Below the pieces are notes generated by a model. The model was not told where the DNA came from, did no database searches, and was given only the letters and a program-made list of their open reading frames with translations. Below, piece after piece: positions 34,165 through 46,928 of a DNA stretch of 64,000 nt. The number at the start of each line of letters is the position of its first letter. The first letter of the stretch is position 1. A program made the translations under genes and the position numbers. The DNA is from Camarhynchus parvulus (taxonomy: Eukaryota > Chordata > Aves > Passeriformes > Thraupidae): assembly GCF_901933205.1 (NCBI RefSeq), contig NC_044572.1:29226501-29290500 (forward strand). The letters are read 5' to 3'.

Positions 34165-34312
34165 CAATGCTTACTGTGTCCATTTAACAGAATAAGAAAC
34201 AGACATTAGGCTAAAACCATGATCCAGCAGGAAAGCAGTGGCAGAGATGGGAAAGGATGCCAAGTCCCAGGACAGCTCTCAGTTTATTAAATCACTCTGC
34301 CTCTGCTTAGGT
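34165..34312 (-). mobile_element. MIR-like SINE relic
   Basis: Follows the MIR reverse complement: 'TGTCCATTTAACAGAATAAG', 'GCAGTGGCAGAGATGGGAA', 'CCAAGTCCCAGGACAGCTCT', then 'CACTCTGCCTCTGC' at the tRNA-derived head. Order and spacing match over about 145 bases. Confidence 0.75.
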
Positions 34313-35249
34313 AGCATCTTAAGCAGACATTGCAGAGTTAACAGCTGTTAACAGCTGCTTGGAAAAAAGCTAATCTGCCCTCTGGCCCCTCACCTTGAAT
34401 GACTGAATTAAAGCATGAATGCAGAGCCACAGCATCACAGAGGCTGCATCCCAAGAACATGGCTCATGTTCCCTGTTACAGAACAGGACCAGGAGCAAGC
34501 TGATGTAATTAGTACACACAGCAAGTACCTGACTCCTGGAAGTTTCCCACCTGCCATTTCTTCTTACCTGCATTCTTTTGCTGGGCATAAATTTACTGGC
34601 AGCTTTTCTCAAAACTTTTTCTGCCTACATCTTCCTGTCTCCAACTCTGTCTTGAGGCCTCTTTCAGCTCAATATTTTTTACACTGGAAATGCAGATAAA
34701 AACCTAATAACTTTTTAAAAATTCCATAATATGAGGACAGGGAATGTAATCTTTGCATAATGAAAGCAAGAACACTTGGAGTGTTTTTTTCACAGTATAT
34801 TTTTTGACACATTTCTGAGAGAACAGTTATGATATTGTGTTTATTGACATTCATTTACTAGCCATCATGACAGCGCTAAATTAAAGTCCATGTGGCTTTA
34901 AATTATGGGAAGCTTTTAAGAAACTTCTAAAATTTAAAGCTGTGTGTAGTTGGCTTGGCAAATGTTTAGCTATTGCACAGAGATTCTTTTTAATTGTTCT
35001 ATTTGGAAAGCGCTTTTCACTTTCAAAGCAGTTAAGAAGATTCTGCTAGCTGCCCAGTTATTTTGTGAATGCATTTACATTTCCATGCCTAGAGAAGTGG
35101 GCAGAAGCTGCATTTGGAATGAAGAGCTCTAACAAAGGCAGAAGAAGAAGATACCAGAGTGGCAGTGATCCCAGCCCGCTCCCACACTGATGTTCAGGAC
35201 AGCACATGTGGGTGCCACATGGGCAGGTGAAGCTGTGATTCTAGCTGTG
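34313..35249. other. Gene-free DNA, no coding features
   Basis: Non-coding; frames of up to 94 codons show no family resemblance. Confidence 0.6.
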
Positions 35250-35860
35250 TGGAAAGGCAGATAATAATTAAGCAATCAGATGTGCTAAGTGCATCACGCT
35301 GGGACATCGCTCCGTTTCACATGGGTTGAGAGGTTTGAAACTGAAGGCATTAAGTGAGGAAGTGGCCAAGTTACAGCTGTAATCCTAAGGTTTTCCTCCT
35401 GGTCTCTGGAGCACCACGGTGCCAGTCTTGTCCTGACACACTCCGGGAGCGTGCCAAACGCTTTTCAGCCTAAGGAGAGCGTTTGACATCTTTCAGCTGC
35501 TAAGACTGAAGGATTTAGTCTCTGGATGTATTCCAATGCTCCTCTCCCGTACACATGTACTCACTGCGGCTCCCCCTAAACACCACCCCGTGCGGGATTC
35601 CCAGCTGCCGCCTGCTCCCGGGGATGCTGCCTCGTCCCTTGCAGCGCGGGGTCCCGACGGAGCGGGACCGGGATCGGGATGGGGATCGGGATCGGGATGG
35701 GAATCGGGACAGGAATCGGGATCGGGATGGGGACCGAGCCCAGGCCCGGGCCCTGCCGCCTCCCGCCGGCCTGGAGCCCGCCCGCCGGGCCCAGCCCCTT
35801 GGCAGCGGCGGCGCGGGGAGCACGGGTCCGGCGCCGCTCCCCGCATTTTAATGGTAGCTT
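35250..35860. promoter_or_regulatory. Isolated CpG-rich patch with flanking CpG-retaining DNA
   Basis: CpGs begin around 35295 and become dense at about 35565-35850, more than 32 kb from the MEOX2 start. The dense core holds a G-run hexamer array. No exon can be supported; frames of 95-133 codons on both strands are Arg/Asp/Gly or Pro/Ile repeats made by the array. Candidate distal promoter, non-coding RNA start or unmethylated enhancer. Confidence 0.5.
35664..35735 (+). repeat. (GGGATC)n-type hexamer array, G-quadruplex capable
   Basis: Eleven runs of three or four G occur in 69 bases, mostly spaced by ATC, AT or ACC. Such closely spaced G-runs can form one or more intramolecular G-quadruplexes in tandem. 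The unit is a degenerate GGGATC. Confidence 0.88.
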
Positions 35861-36044
35861 CATACGGTGTCAAGGCGCTCATCATGAAGCCCAAGAAGCT
35901 AAAACCTGCCCTTGCAGGGCTTTAGGAGCCATGGGCTGTGCATCAGTACATGCTTCTGCATCCTGGCCTGTCCTTCCCTCACCATTTCTGCTAACAATTT
36001 TTTCCTGGACATCCAGAGCCCAAATGTTTTTTTGATAATGTCAA

Positions 36045-36120
36045 AGTTAACAATTATCACCATTAGTATTAGTATAATTAGTATAATTATTGTTGTTATG
36101 GTTATCATTATTGTTATTTC
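36045..36120 (+). repeat. ATT-rich trinucleotide low-complexity tract
   Basis: Degenerate (ATT)n/(TATTAG)n with ATTAGTATAATTAGTATAAT and ATTATTGTTGTT units; short frames on both strands arise from it. Confidence 0.7.
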
Positions 36121-38529
36121 TTTTGAGGTAGAGGCTATAAGACTTGGAGAACACAGATTTAAGCCTTGCACTGTAAGTGAACTATTAACCTGAACTGCAC
36201 GGAAATGTTACACCAAACAGCCATACATTTGTTCAGCTGGTTCTGGCCCGTTTTAAAGGCAAACCGAGGTAGTTTCTCAAGAAGAGACAGAGCAGGGGGT
36301 CACCGAGGGCAGCCGCCCCTCCGCTCCCGGGCCCTGACCTGAGGAGCAGCATGGGGCCCTCTGGATTCTCCTGCCTGACACAGGCACGGAGCTGCTGGGA
36401 CACCCGTGTGGCCACACTGTCACACCGTGCGTGGCTTTGTCCTCCCAGACTGCCATTCCACCCGTGAAAGTCTGAAGGGAAAATAAACAAACCTACCCTC
36501 CTGTGCACTGAAAGTCACAGCTTGCACCATGGGGCTCAGCCTCTGGGAGCACTCCTCCTTTCACTGCTGCCACTGGCAGTCTGTGGCTTGCATAAATTGC
36601 TTCTCTTAAACGACTGCTTCCCTTTCCATCAGGTCTGAGACATCTGTATTTTAAACTGTAAGCTCTTCTGGGTGAGGATGATGTCTGTCTACACTCTTGC
36701 AGAGTGTTTAGCACAGCAACCCCCATGTCTTGCATGACTTCTAAGACCTACAGTCATACACCACTAGCAGTAGATGCACACTGGTAAATGTATTTACACC
36801 ACTGGCTCCAGCTGAATACAAAGGAGCTCAGCACTTTGCTCCTCCTGATAGAAATGTTCCAGAGCATGAGCTCATGCTATTTCACAAACCACCTGCCTTT
36901 TCTTAGCCATGTGTAGAACTGACTGCTAGGAATCCCAATGTGTTTTATGTGGTATTAATAAAGTTAATATTTTTATGAAATGCTACTCCAGTCTGGGATT
37001 CTCACACAATCTTGAGCACAATAATCAAGAAAAACACTTTCTGTCACGTTATTAAAAGTTCAGTTGCAACAGTAGAGAAGACTCGGGTACCAAAATGCCA
37101 TGTTGACATCTTTCCAGTAGGGGAAATTTTTCCTTTTTTTTTTTTTTTTCCAATTCAACTTATTGCAAAACAGTTGCTTTCTGTAATATCACAGATTTAT
37201 GCAGAGTTTACAATGCAGTCATTGCTCCTTGCTATTGAAAAAGATTTATTTAACCAGTTTTGGCCTTCATTCCAAAAGGCTGAATGCCAAATCATTACAG
37301 TGTATCTGGTGTTTTGCTGTCAGAAAATATGATCTAGCATTAAGATACTGTTCAGAGACTCTAAAAGCCAGAGAAAATAATTGTGGTAAATCAAAACCTC
37401 ATAAATACTTTATAAAGTTGTTTTTAATCTCTGTCCTCATGTGTGACAAAAAAAGTACCAGTTTACATGCAGCCAGAATACATGAATTTTGAGGCTTCAT
37501 TTCCTATACTGTCTAAGTTTAAAACAACATTAAAATCCATTCTGTATAGATGCAAAAGTCAGGCAGTAGTTGTCACATTATGTTTTCTAGTACTACTGCA
37601 GTTTAATAAGCCAAAAAAGACAGCAAACCAGTTCTCTAGCCTTAACTCCAAATGACGTCTTTGCCTTTTTTTTTTTTTAAAGACACTGAGAGGCTAAGAA
37701 ACATATATATGGCTCTGAAGCTGAAGCCACAACTGTGCAAGCAGATACAGACAGGCAGCACTCTATGTGGTTAAAGAAAAGCACATGCCAGAGACTTGGA
37801 AGCAGCTGGCCCTGAATTTTGGCCTCAGCACACCATGTAAAATTGAACATATGTGTGGACTAGGTTTGACTCCCTTCAGATGCTTCTGAAACACAATAAT
37901 ATCTCACTGGGTAAGAGAGCTGCTCTGGCTTCCAAACTACCTATGCCAATAACTTTTTATTTCTCCACCAAAAAAATGCAGAACAATTTTCCTGTGCAGC
38001 ACATCAGTGTGACAGATAACAGCGACTGCCAGAAACTTGGAGATGGCAGTATATCTGGGATGGATATTAAACTGATTCTGTCTAGAGGCATGGGAAACTT
38101 GAGGGAACAACAGGCAGAAAAATAATCTCAAGCAAAGATCATGTCCAGATCTTACTTTGTAAAAATTCCACTTATTTTTGCAGCCCCAGAAACGTATCAA
38201 TAATTTACCTTTTAAGGTTGTAAAGTGCCTAACCTGTGGGCCTGAGTATCTGCTACCTTACATCATATTGCATACAAATTCAGAAGCAGTTAACCAATGC
38301 AATATGGAGGGGTGCTTTTTGCAAAGAGGAAACCACAGAGGCCAGAAGGGAACACTGGTTTGAGAAAAGGGGATTAGCTTGGAGGTAGCACTCAGCCTGA
38401 TCTGACTCACTTGCCTCTGAGCAGTTTAAACCATGGCCATATTCCAAAGGAGGACAGAACTCATTAAATCACTGCTATGAATTGCTGGTAGAGGAAACTG
38501 AAGATAGTGAAATCCTGCCAAGCTCAGCC

Positions 38530-38553
38530 AATATCAGCTGCCAAGCTGATATT
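38530..38553. other. Perfect 10-bp inverted repeat
   Basis: AATATCAGCT at 38530-38539 is followed, after GCCA, by its exact reverse complement at 38544-38553. Confidence 0.85.
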
Positions 38554-41500
38554 CATGGTAAGTTGTAGAAGCAATATTAGTTTTGCCCAGATGAGCGGGG
38601 TTTTTTTGCTAATGGGGAAGGAGACTGATCAATATGTTCTAAGGTGACCAATATTTTATAAGTCTGGCTCAAAGAAAACAGCTTTTCCAAAGAGACGTGT
38701 TGATCACTATCTGAGTGATAGAGAATTTCAACAATGTTTCATGTTGAACACTCAGAATTTGATGAAATTCAGAGTCTTCAATCAACTTGGAATAGTCTTG
38801 CCATCATATAGACATGTCTCTAGTAAGAACAGAGAGGGCATCTCACCAAGAAGAGGGCACCAAACAGAGTATCCCATATAAAGTCTCTTTGCTTATACCC
38901 TCCCTTCACAGTGTTTAATCCATTCAAGCTCCTGTTACATCGATGTGCTTTTTGAATAAGTCCGCCCCTCTCCTGATGACTCTGCTGACTCTGCCAGGTG
39001 TGATTATAAATGTATTGCTCCCATTTTACTAGTATTATGGAATAAGAACTCCTCATTTGGACACTACCTTCAACAGTCTTTAAATGCCCTCATAGTCAGA
39101 TAATAAAGCTGAAAAATAAAAGAAAACTCAGCATGGAAAATGGGAAAAGATGCAACACAGAAGAAACAAAGTTTATTTCAGTTAGATTCAGCTTCTAAGA
39201 AATATAATAAAGGTTGGTACCAACACAATTATTTTTTGATGAAACATCCTAGTCAGCATATTACTTGAAAGCACTTAAATACTTACAGTGAAAGCACAAT
39301 GAGGTTTCATAGCAAAATAGTCAAAATACACAACTTCTAATACTGGTGCCTGGACAATGTTAATTCAGTCCTATTGCAGACGTATAAAAATAAAAATTAC
39401 TGACTTGCACTAGGTTTTTCACTGGGGATATTCTTATTAAGCATCTACTAATTCCATTTTATCTGTTCAGTTTGAAGTGTGAAAGCATGTCACATTGTGG
39501 TAAACAGAAAGAAATCATGTTGATTCTCCCAGATTTCACAACATTAGTTTTTAAAGTGCTTCCATCAGCTACAAAGTACAATAAAATCCATCCACATTTA
39601 GGGGAAAATGCCATCCACATTCTTACTCTGTATGAACAGAAATACAGACATAGCTAGAGCTGACAGACCAATTTCACACAAAGGAATGATTTTTTTTTAA
39701 TCTATCACAGTAAGTATTCTATGGCTTTTAAAATCACAGTTCCCCATTCAGTTTATCTGCACCTGTGAGCATTGAGATGTTCTGCATCTTGCTTCTCCAC
39801 AGGCATCAGATGCCCAGAAAGCAATGGCACACAGTTTCTGAATGCCTTCAAGAAGTGAGTTTTAGTTGTCATCTGGAGGCACCTCCCAGGAAGCAGAGGT
39901 AGGAAGAGAAGCCAGATCATCAGGATGCCATGGGGCTGCTGTGCAAGATGATCTTTCTGTCTTCTGCAGCCCCAGACTCATTCAGCTCTCCCAGCCTCTG
40001 CAACAAAGGATGACTCCCATCACTACAAAATCCTGATTTACCCCTTAATGAGGCCACCTCATATGCTGAAATTTTCTCCTGCTAAAATAATAGATGAACA
40101 TGTAAGAAAAGCCTTTTATGATTAGAAATGCCAAAAGAACTCAGGTTATATCTTTGTGTTCCATAATAAATCCTGTGGTTAGGAAACTTTGAACAGGCCC
40201 CACAAATCTGTAAAAAAACCCTAAAATCAAAACCAAAAAACTCAAACAAAGAAGCAAGCAAACAAAAAAAAAAAAAAAGCAATGAAAAGAAAGGTCTCTG
40301 AAAGGTCTTCTTGTCTTAATTTCAAATTTTAAAATTGTAGTTGTAAGTATTGTATTTAATTCAAAATAAGAAACAAGATGACAAGAAATATCAAAATATT
40401 GAATCCTGGTGATGAGGAAGCAAAATCTTGCAGCAGCATCAGAGCCTCTTTTCCTTTCCTACCACAAGGCTTTCTTTCCCTTAATGCTTCATTCCTTCAT
40501 CTTGCTGCTTTGTCATGCTGCTCTGTTCCTTCACCTGAGTTGTCTCCCTAAAGTACTTCTGGCATCCTACAAGGTCCCAGGGAAAGATGGACAGTGTCTT
40601 ATGACTGAGCACAGTGGCTGGGGCAGCTGTTCTTCCTGGTGAGCAGAAATACAATATTATCCCTAAACACACCCCACTCTTGTCTCCATCAAAAGCAGGT
40701 CTTGGGTCAAGGCTGGATCTGTATTTGCACTCATACATTTTCAGAGGGAATATAGTGAAAACAGAGTTCAATTATTCAAGTTTTATGTTGTTAGTGGAGT
40801 TCACACCAAGAATATTCTTATCATCCCTGTCACAACAGTTCCTAAAATCAAAACCTTAGCAAAATAAGTGAGGTTTTCTATTTTACTTTTCAGGAACCCA
40901 AGTTAGTTTTGACCAACATGAATTCTTGGGACTTAGGGATTATACCATCCTATAAGTCAAGTTCCAAGCAGCAAAGTTTTCATAACATCTGCAAAAGGTC
41001 AAAATATATTTTCACAAGCTCTATCTCTTTTAGAAACTATGAGAAAAATTCATTAATTATCCTCTGTTTCCTCCGCTTTCATCTACTCCAGTCAGTGTGA
41101 AACCTTCGGAAGCACAGGGGCTTTCACATTATGAGAGTCTATAGTTACTTCATTTGGTTGTGATTTCTTGTTGATGTATTCTGAACATGTAATTTCCTTG
41201 TGGCTTTCCCTTAAAATGTTACTTGACTTGAGAACTATTTTGTGTTTATGAAGAATCAACATCAATTCAATGAACACACTGTGGACTGAGCATTTGTGAA
41301 GTTTTCCTCCACTGTGCCCTCTCTGACATAGCTGATAGAATATATTACCCAATAGTCACTTCCAAAGATTTTTTTTCTTCTAATGCTATGAAAGCTTCTA
41401 GGCTTTGAAAAATCTCTTTACATGTTAAAACTCTAGGTAGTAAACATTAAAAAACAATTCTAATCTTCTCAACCTGCATCACAACAATATTATTCATATT

Positions 41501-42575
41501 ATTCATATTTTATTTAGTGAAGAAGGCTATAGCTATATAGCCTGTCCAGACTTATTACAATTTATTTCTGCTATATGTGCTTCTCATCCAGTTTTGGGTT
41601 TGAGACTCACTTTCATGATAAATCTCAGTGTTTGGTGGATAATTTTTTTTTTTATAATGCATATTAAGGGGAACATGACAAAAATCTCTCTTAAATGAGA
41701 TTTTTTTTTGTGCTGCATTGCAATGGTAACTCAGCACTTTGGGAGGCAATGAGGAGTGTGCACACACTACTGAGGCAATGCATGGAAAGCAATGCAATGC
41801 TCCACTTGCCATGCTGCCGCTGGCCCAAGGTTTCCAGACAGCACTGTTTATTACCTGCTCCCCTTCCTGCTCCACCAAAAATCTATGGTGTAACCAGGTA
41901 TCATGCCCAGAGGGGGTAATAAATGGGCACATGGGACATGATGGTATCTGCCAATGAAATAATGCAAAACAGATTACATTTTAACTTCTTATTTGTTCTA
42001 TGCCACAGAAGGAAATAATAAGATAAAGACCAAATTACAAATTCCCAGCTGAGGAAATCCTCACTTTCTTTTGCAGTCATGCTTTTTTGAGTTTTGAATG
42101 TTTTACAAAAGCTTACAGGAAATGCTGATGAAGATAAAAATTGCTTTTAGTTTTCAGTTATCAGTGAATATTTCACAGAGGGGGTGGATAGATGCTGAAT
42201 GAAAAGAGACTGAAAAAAAGGGGAAAAGTTATTTTCAATTAACTCTAATATTTTTCTTATTTCAGCTGGCAATATTTAAACAACTTCTGTACTCTTATGC
42301 AACATGTTATAGGATTATTATGATGATTTGAAATGCTTCATTTTGGTCAGGCTCCTAATTTTTAAACTCAGGAAAAAACCCAGCAACATCTTTCCAAACG
42401 CAATGCTCTCAATCCAAAAGAAAAATGAGTACTAACACAGTAGGTGGTCTTCCCACTAAATTGCTATCAATGCCTGCACCATCTGGGTTTTCCTTGGAGG
42501 CCTTGCATCCAAGAACTGACAAGACCCAACCTTACTTAATTTATGAGACAAGATCATAGCCAGTGATGATGTGAG

Positions 42576-42621
42576 TGCAAGTGTGTATAGTAACATTTGT
42601 ATGCTACTATACGCACTTGCA
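42576..42621. other. 17-bp inverted repeat (hairpin)
   Basis: Left arm 42576-42592 (TGCAAGTGTGTATAGTA) and right arm 42605-42621 (TACTATACGCACTTGCA) pair at 16 of 17 positions; the remaining T faces G and can wobble-pair in RNA. The loop is 12 bases. No flanking target duplication was recognised. Confidence 0.85.
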
Positions 42622-43979
42622 ATTGTATAAGGATTGCAAAAAAAGGCCAGTTGTATGAGGTTTACAAATATTTTATGAAACGAGTGGTGTTTAAGTAGGA
42701 TTTTAAGGTCATTATAACACCTTTATAGAGTTCTATGTCACTGAACTTTTGTGGCCTTTTCAGTTCACATTCTATGTGACTGGGAAAAGTACCTAGTAAA
42801 GAAAGCAAGATTTCATCTATTGTTGGAAATAGTACAAAAGCTTTATTTACTACACATGGACTATGTTTTGAAGCTCTAGTACTTGCCCAATTTTTTTCTC
42901 CTCCAGGACATCCAAAAGCAATAGTCAAGTTGCCTACCAAAAATAAGATAAGGAGTAAAATAGAGTTAATGCAGAATTAAACTATATTTTTATGTCAAAA
43001 ACCTTACTTTACGTTTTTACTAAATTTAGCTTCATCCTATTTAGAATTTAACAGAGAAAAAAATCATTTTTAAAGGACTCTAAAGAAGAGAATTATATTT
43101 TTTAAATCCTGAAACAATACGTATAGAAGAACATAAATTGCAAACAGAAGTATGTATTTATAAAGAACTATAAAAGATAAGTGAGGGCAGCAAGCTTTTC
43201 AAATCTTTGAATGGTACATCTGAGCTATCAATATCACATATAACTCAGAAAGAAAGTGATATATTTCATGATTAATAATTTCTTAACCTATAACCCAAAC
43301 TATAAAGGTTGGGGAAAACATAGTTCAGAAGTTCATATCCAGGTTTAATACAAGCAGAGCTGAATTACAAGTCACTGTAGTCCTGACCTCCTACTCACTC
43401 TCAAATTTTTCATATTACCAAAAGTTTTTGTTTCTACCCTTTTATAGTTAGTAATTTAGCTACTTACTCAAAGAAACATTTTTCTACTAACCTAGATATT
43501 ATTTACCAGATTATTTTTCTCCTTCTTTGTTATTTTCTCAGTTTAATTATTTTGATTTCTTCTTCCTTCTTTTTTTTTTTAATAAAAAGATCCACTGTGC
43601 CGACTTTTACAGTTCCCCATAATATGCAATAAAGAGACAAGATATAAAACTTTGCAGCCAATATCCAGCAACAGTGGGCACGTTTTCACTTAATTTCCTC
43701 TTAAAATCTGAAATACTGTCTGGCCTGTCTAGACAAAGACATAGGATTAACATTTCAGGCACCCAGCTTAGGAGTGCTAGATCTCATAAAGAGAGGCTAG
43801 AGGAAGGACAGGTTCCAAACTATCTGCAGTTTCATGGTGAGAAGACTTCCCTACAACTGAACCAGGCTTCAAGCTGTGAGAAACAGCTGTAACACTTGTA
43901 ACATTCAGTGGTGTTAGAGATAATTTTGATAGCAACAGGAGAACTGGGAATCTCCATGAGAAGCACTGCCATCTGCTCC

Positions 43980-44585
43980 TGGCATGCCTTCTTGAGGCAG
44001 CTGACCAGACATGGGTTTTGGAAAGGCAGGTCCTACCTTATGAACCTGATCTCTTTCTGTGACAACATGACTCACCTAGTGGATGAGGTGGGTCTGTGGA
44101 TGTGTCTACCTGAAGTTTAATACAGCCCTTGCCATCATCTGCCACAGCATTCTCCTGGAGAAACTGGCTGCTTATCTTTTAGATGGGAACATTTTGCCAG
44201 TAGAGAACTGGTAGGATGGCTGGTCCCAGAGAGTGGTGGTGCATTGAGTTACATCCAGCTGGCAGCTGATCACTAGTGGTGCTCCCCAGAACCAGTGTTG
44301 GGGCCAGCACTGTTTAATATCCTTATCAATTGTCTGGATGAGGGGATTGAGTGCCCACTCAGTCGGTCTGAAGACAACACCCAGTGAGCAGGAATTTTGA
44401 TCTGTTTGAAGGTGGGAAGGTTCTGCAGAGGGATCTGGACAGGCTTGATCAATGGGCTGAGTTCACTTTTATGAGATTCAACAAAGCCAGGGGCTAGGTA
44501 CTGCACTTGGGTCACCACAATCCCAGGCAGTGCTACAGGCAGAGTGGCTGGACAGCTTTCCAGTGAAAAAAAGGTGCTGCTCAAT
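43980..44585 (+). mobile_element. CR1 LINE fragment (reverse-transcriptase region), decayed
   Basis: Encodes recognisable pieces of the CR1 ORF2 reverse transcriptase: RQLTRHGFWKGRS, then LISFCDN, LVDE, and further on in shifted frames the segments for HSILLEKLAA, the QRVVV/VTSSW region, and the VLGPALFNILINCLDEGIE region just before the catalytic FADD, here altered to a GAAGACAAC equivalent. Frameshifts and stops break the frame repeatedly. It is 5'-truncated and also lacks the usual 3' tail. A 162-codon minus-strand frame over 44273-44761 is an antisense artefact. Confidence 0.88.
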
Positions 44586-46540
44586 CTGCAGTCTTTAAAA
44601 GTAAAAAAAAGGTTTTTCTTTTTTGTTTCGAATCTTTTATTGGGATAAAAAGCATAGCTCTTCTTCTCTGAGATACTTTCTTTACCTAAGAATTGATAAT
44701 TAAATGTAAGTTGTTTAACCGTTTTGAAGTCAATATAAGCCCACAGCCAAAGACCGTACAAATTTAATCATACATTTTGAGGAAGAGGTCTGAGCAGGAA
44801 GGCTGTTCTATCATTCAGAGAAGAAAGCAATACATAAACATGGTGTTCACCTTTTCACATGCAGGTACACAACGGGGTAAGGAAAGAGCATTTTGAAAAA
44901 TGCAGGGTTGTTTTAACAAGAAAGTCAAATACAGTTCCCATTACTGAAAATACATTTGCGCATTATGGTTATCATATCTATGTTGCAGAGAGAGTTGCAT
45001 TATGTAAATTCATATTCCTTCCTTTTGCTTCAGTCCCAGACTGATTCAGACATATGGTTTGCAGAATGCTTGCAACTGTCTCATTTTTGGCACTTCAAAT
45101 ACAGGAAGCAATATGTTATTTGTATATTCTGTTAGGGACTAATACAATACAAAGCCCACTGAAACAGCTCAACTTTGGATCATACCCTTCAATTCTCTCC
45201 TGACTAGTCTACACTGTTTCCTGAAAAGGCATCACAGAATTTTTTGCAAAGGTAGTTTGACAGCTGCTCTACTGGTTATTACTAGTCTTTTCCTGCATTG
45301 TTCTGCACTTACCCTGCAATTTTTTTCCATCGCCTCTGTGTTAGGCTCCAGACCTGATCTCAGTGTAGACAACAGCAATCTTTCCATTACTTCATTACAA
45401 ACGGTTTAGATTGGAAACCAAGTCTGCTCTCCAGGGTGAGAAGTGAATTGCGTGACTTCCAGCTAGAGACACTCCACTCGCCATCAGGACACTTGGCTAT
45501 CCCACCACACCCTGGTTTCTGAGTGCTTGTAGGAAAGTTATGGATGTGCTGTGTCAGCATGTTAGGCAGCAGTGCTTGTAAAGACAAGACATAAAATATG
45601 TTTATATGATTCAGTGTCAACAATGCTTATATGTCATTTCCAGTTACATTTTGTTCTAATACGGCTTACATTAGTGGCATTTAATCACAATTTTATTTTT
45701 GCTGTCCTTGAGTGTTGGTCCCAGTAAAGTTGCCTTTCTAAAAATCTGATTGATCACAGAGAATGCAATGATAATAAATATTACACCTTAATCTTTTTAA
45801 GAAGCACACATGGTCATTAATTTACTCCTTATGAAAGGACACTTTTTCAGTTCTGTCTCTCAAGATCTACAGTAAGGTCTTTTCTTCTAGGAAGAAAACA
45901 GGTTAATAAATAATCCAGTCTGAGGTTTATTGGCCTTTTTTGTCATTCACCTCCAGTGGGAATTATAGCAAGGAACAGTTGCCCTTGTTAACCTGCAAAC
46001 ATTTTTCACTCAGTTAGGTCATTGCCTCTGGCTCAAGGGTCCAATTTTCCTTTCATTCATTAAGCACATTGGGAAGTGGAGTTCCTAACCCTTTCCAGTC
46101 TAAATGTGGAACAATCACATCCCCTCACAATCAAGTGCCAATGTGCTGGGACCTTTACGTTTCACTGTGATCTCTCAGTGACGCAAGTTTTTAACAATTG
46201 AAGGATATTAAGTCAAAAAGTTGTTTTCTAATTGGAGGAGCTCAGGGGATTTCAAATAATGAACTTTTATAAACTGGAAGCTGGTACATGTGCCTTTCCA
46301 ATTATTTTTTGTTTCAAATCAGGCAAGAGGGCACTGCTAATCTCAGACAGCAGATTTCAGAAGTTGTAGTAGAAATTAAGGCCATGAAGCATAACAGTTG
46401 AGCAGGCATAAACCATTAATTCTTTGGGGAGATGAAATTACACAGTCTCATATGTCATTTTACTGGATGGTGTAATAGCTAAGGGACAATGTAATTCCAG
46501 ATTTTAAAGTGTGTTTGATATAGCTAATTCACTCCTATAA
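44586..46540. other. Gene-free DNA, no coding features
   Basis: AT-rich non-coding sequence, nothing recognised. Confidence 0.6.
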
Positions 46541-46544
46541 AGAC

Positions 46545-46928
46545 ATGATGAGAGGGCTGATGCTGCTCAGCCTGGAAAAGAGATGCTTCTGGGAAGACTT
46601 AGAGCAGCATTCCAGTACCTAAAGGAGGCCAACAGGAGAGCTGGAGAGGGACTTTTTACAAGAGACTCTACTGACAGAATGAGGGGTAAAGGTTTCAGAC
46701 TGAAATAGAGTAGGTTTAGACATTAAGGAAAGATTCTTTACTGTGGAGATGGTGAGACACTGGCACATGTTGCCAGGGAAGCTGCAGGTGAATGATCTCT
46801 GGAAGAGTTCAAGGCCACGTTGGAAGGAACTTTGAGCAACCTGGTCTAGTGGAAGATGCCCCTGCCCATGTCAGGGGAGTGGAACTAGAGGATCTTTTAC
46901 ATCCCTTCCAACCCAAAGCACTCTATGC
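46545..46928 (+). mobile_element. CR1 LINE 3' fragment
   Basis: Typical avian CR1 3' region: 'GCTGCTCAGCCTGGAAAAGA', 'AGGCCAACAGGAGAGCTGGAGAGGGACTTTT'-like text, 'ATTAAGGAAAGATTCTTTACTG', 'CACTGGCACATGTTGCC', and the terminus 'CATCCCTTCCAACCCAAAGC' followed by an ACTCTATG end. 5'-truncated, moderately diverged. Confidence 0.93.

Larger units (their letters stand above)
36121..43979. other. Gene-free DNA with scattered hairpins
   Basis: Non-coding. It contains poly-T near 37132-37150, an A-rich tract near 40205-40280, a 10-bp perfect hairpin at 38530-38553 and a 17-bp hairpin at 42576-42621. A GC-richer stretch at 36290-36520 has some CpG but no recognisable exon. Confidence 0.6.

Noticed and set aside
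35493..35894. Frames of 95-133 codons with Asp-Arg or Pro-Ile repeats
   Set aside because: They are direct translations of the GGGATC hexamer array.
44273..44761. 162-codon minus-strand frame
   Set aside because: Mostly antisense to the decayed CR1 reverse-transcriptase fragment; no family resemblance.
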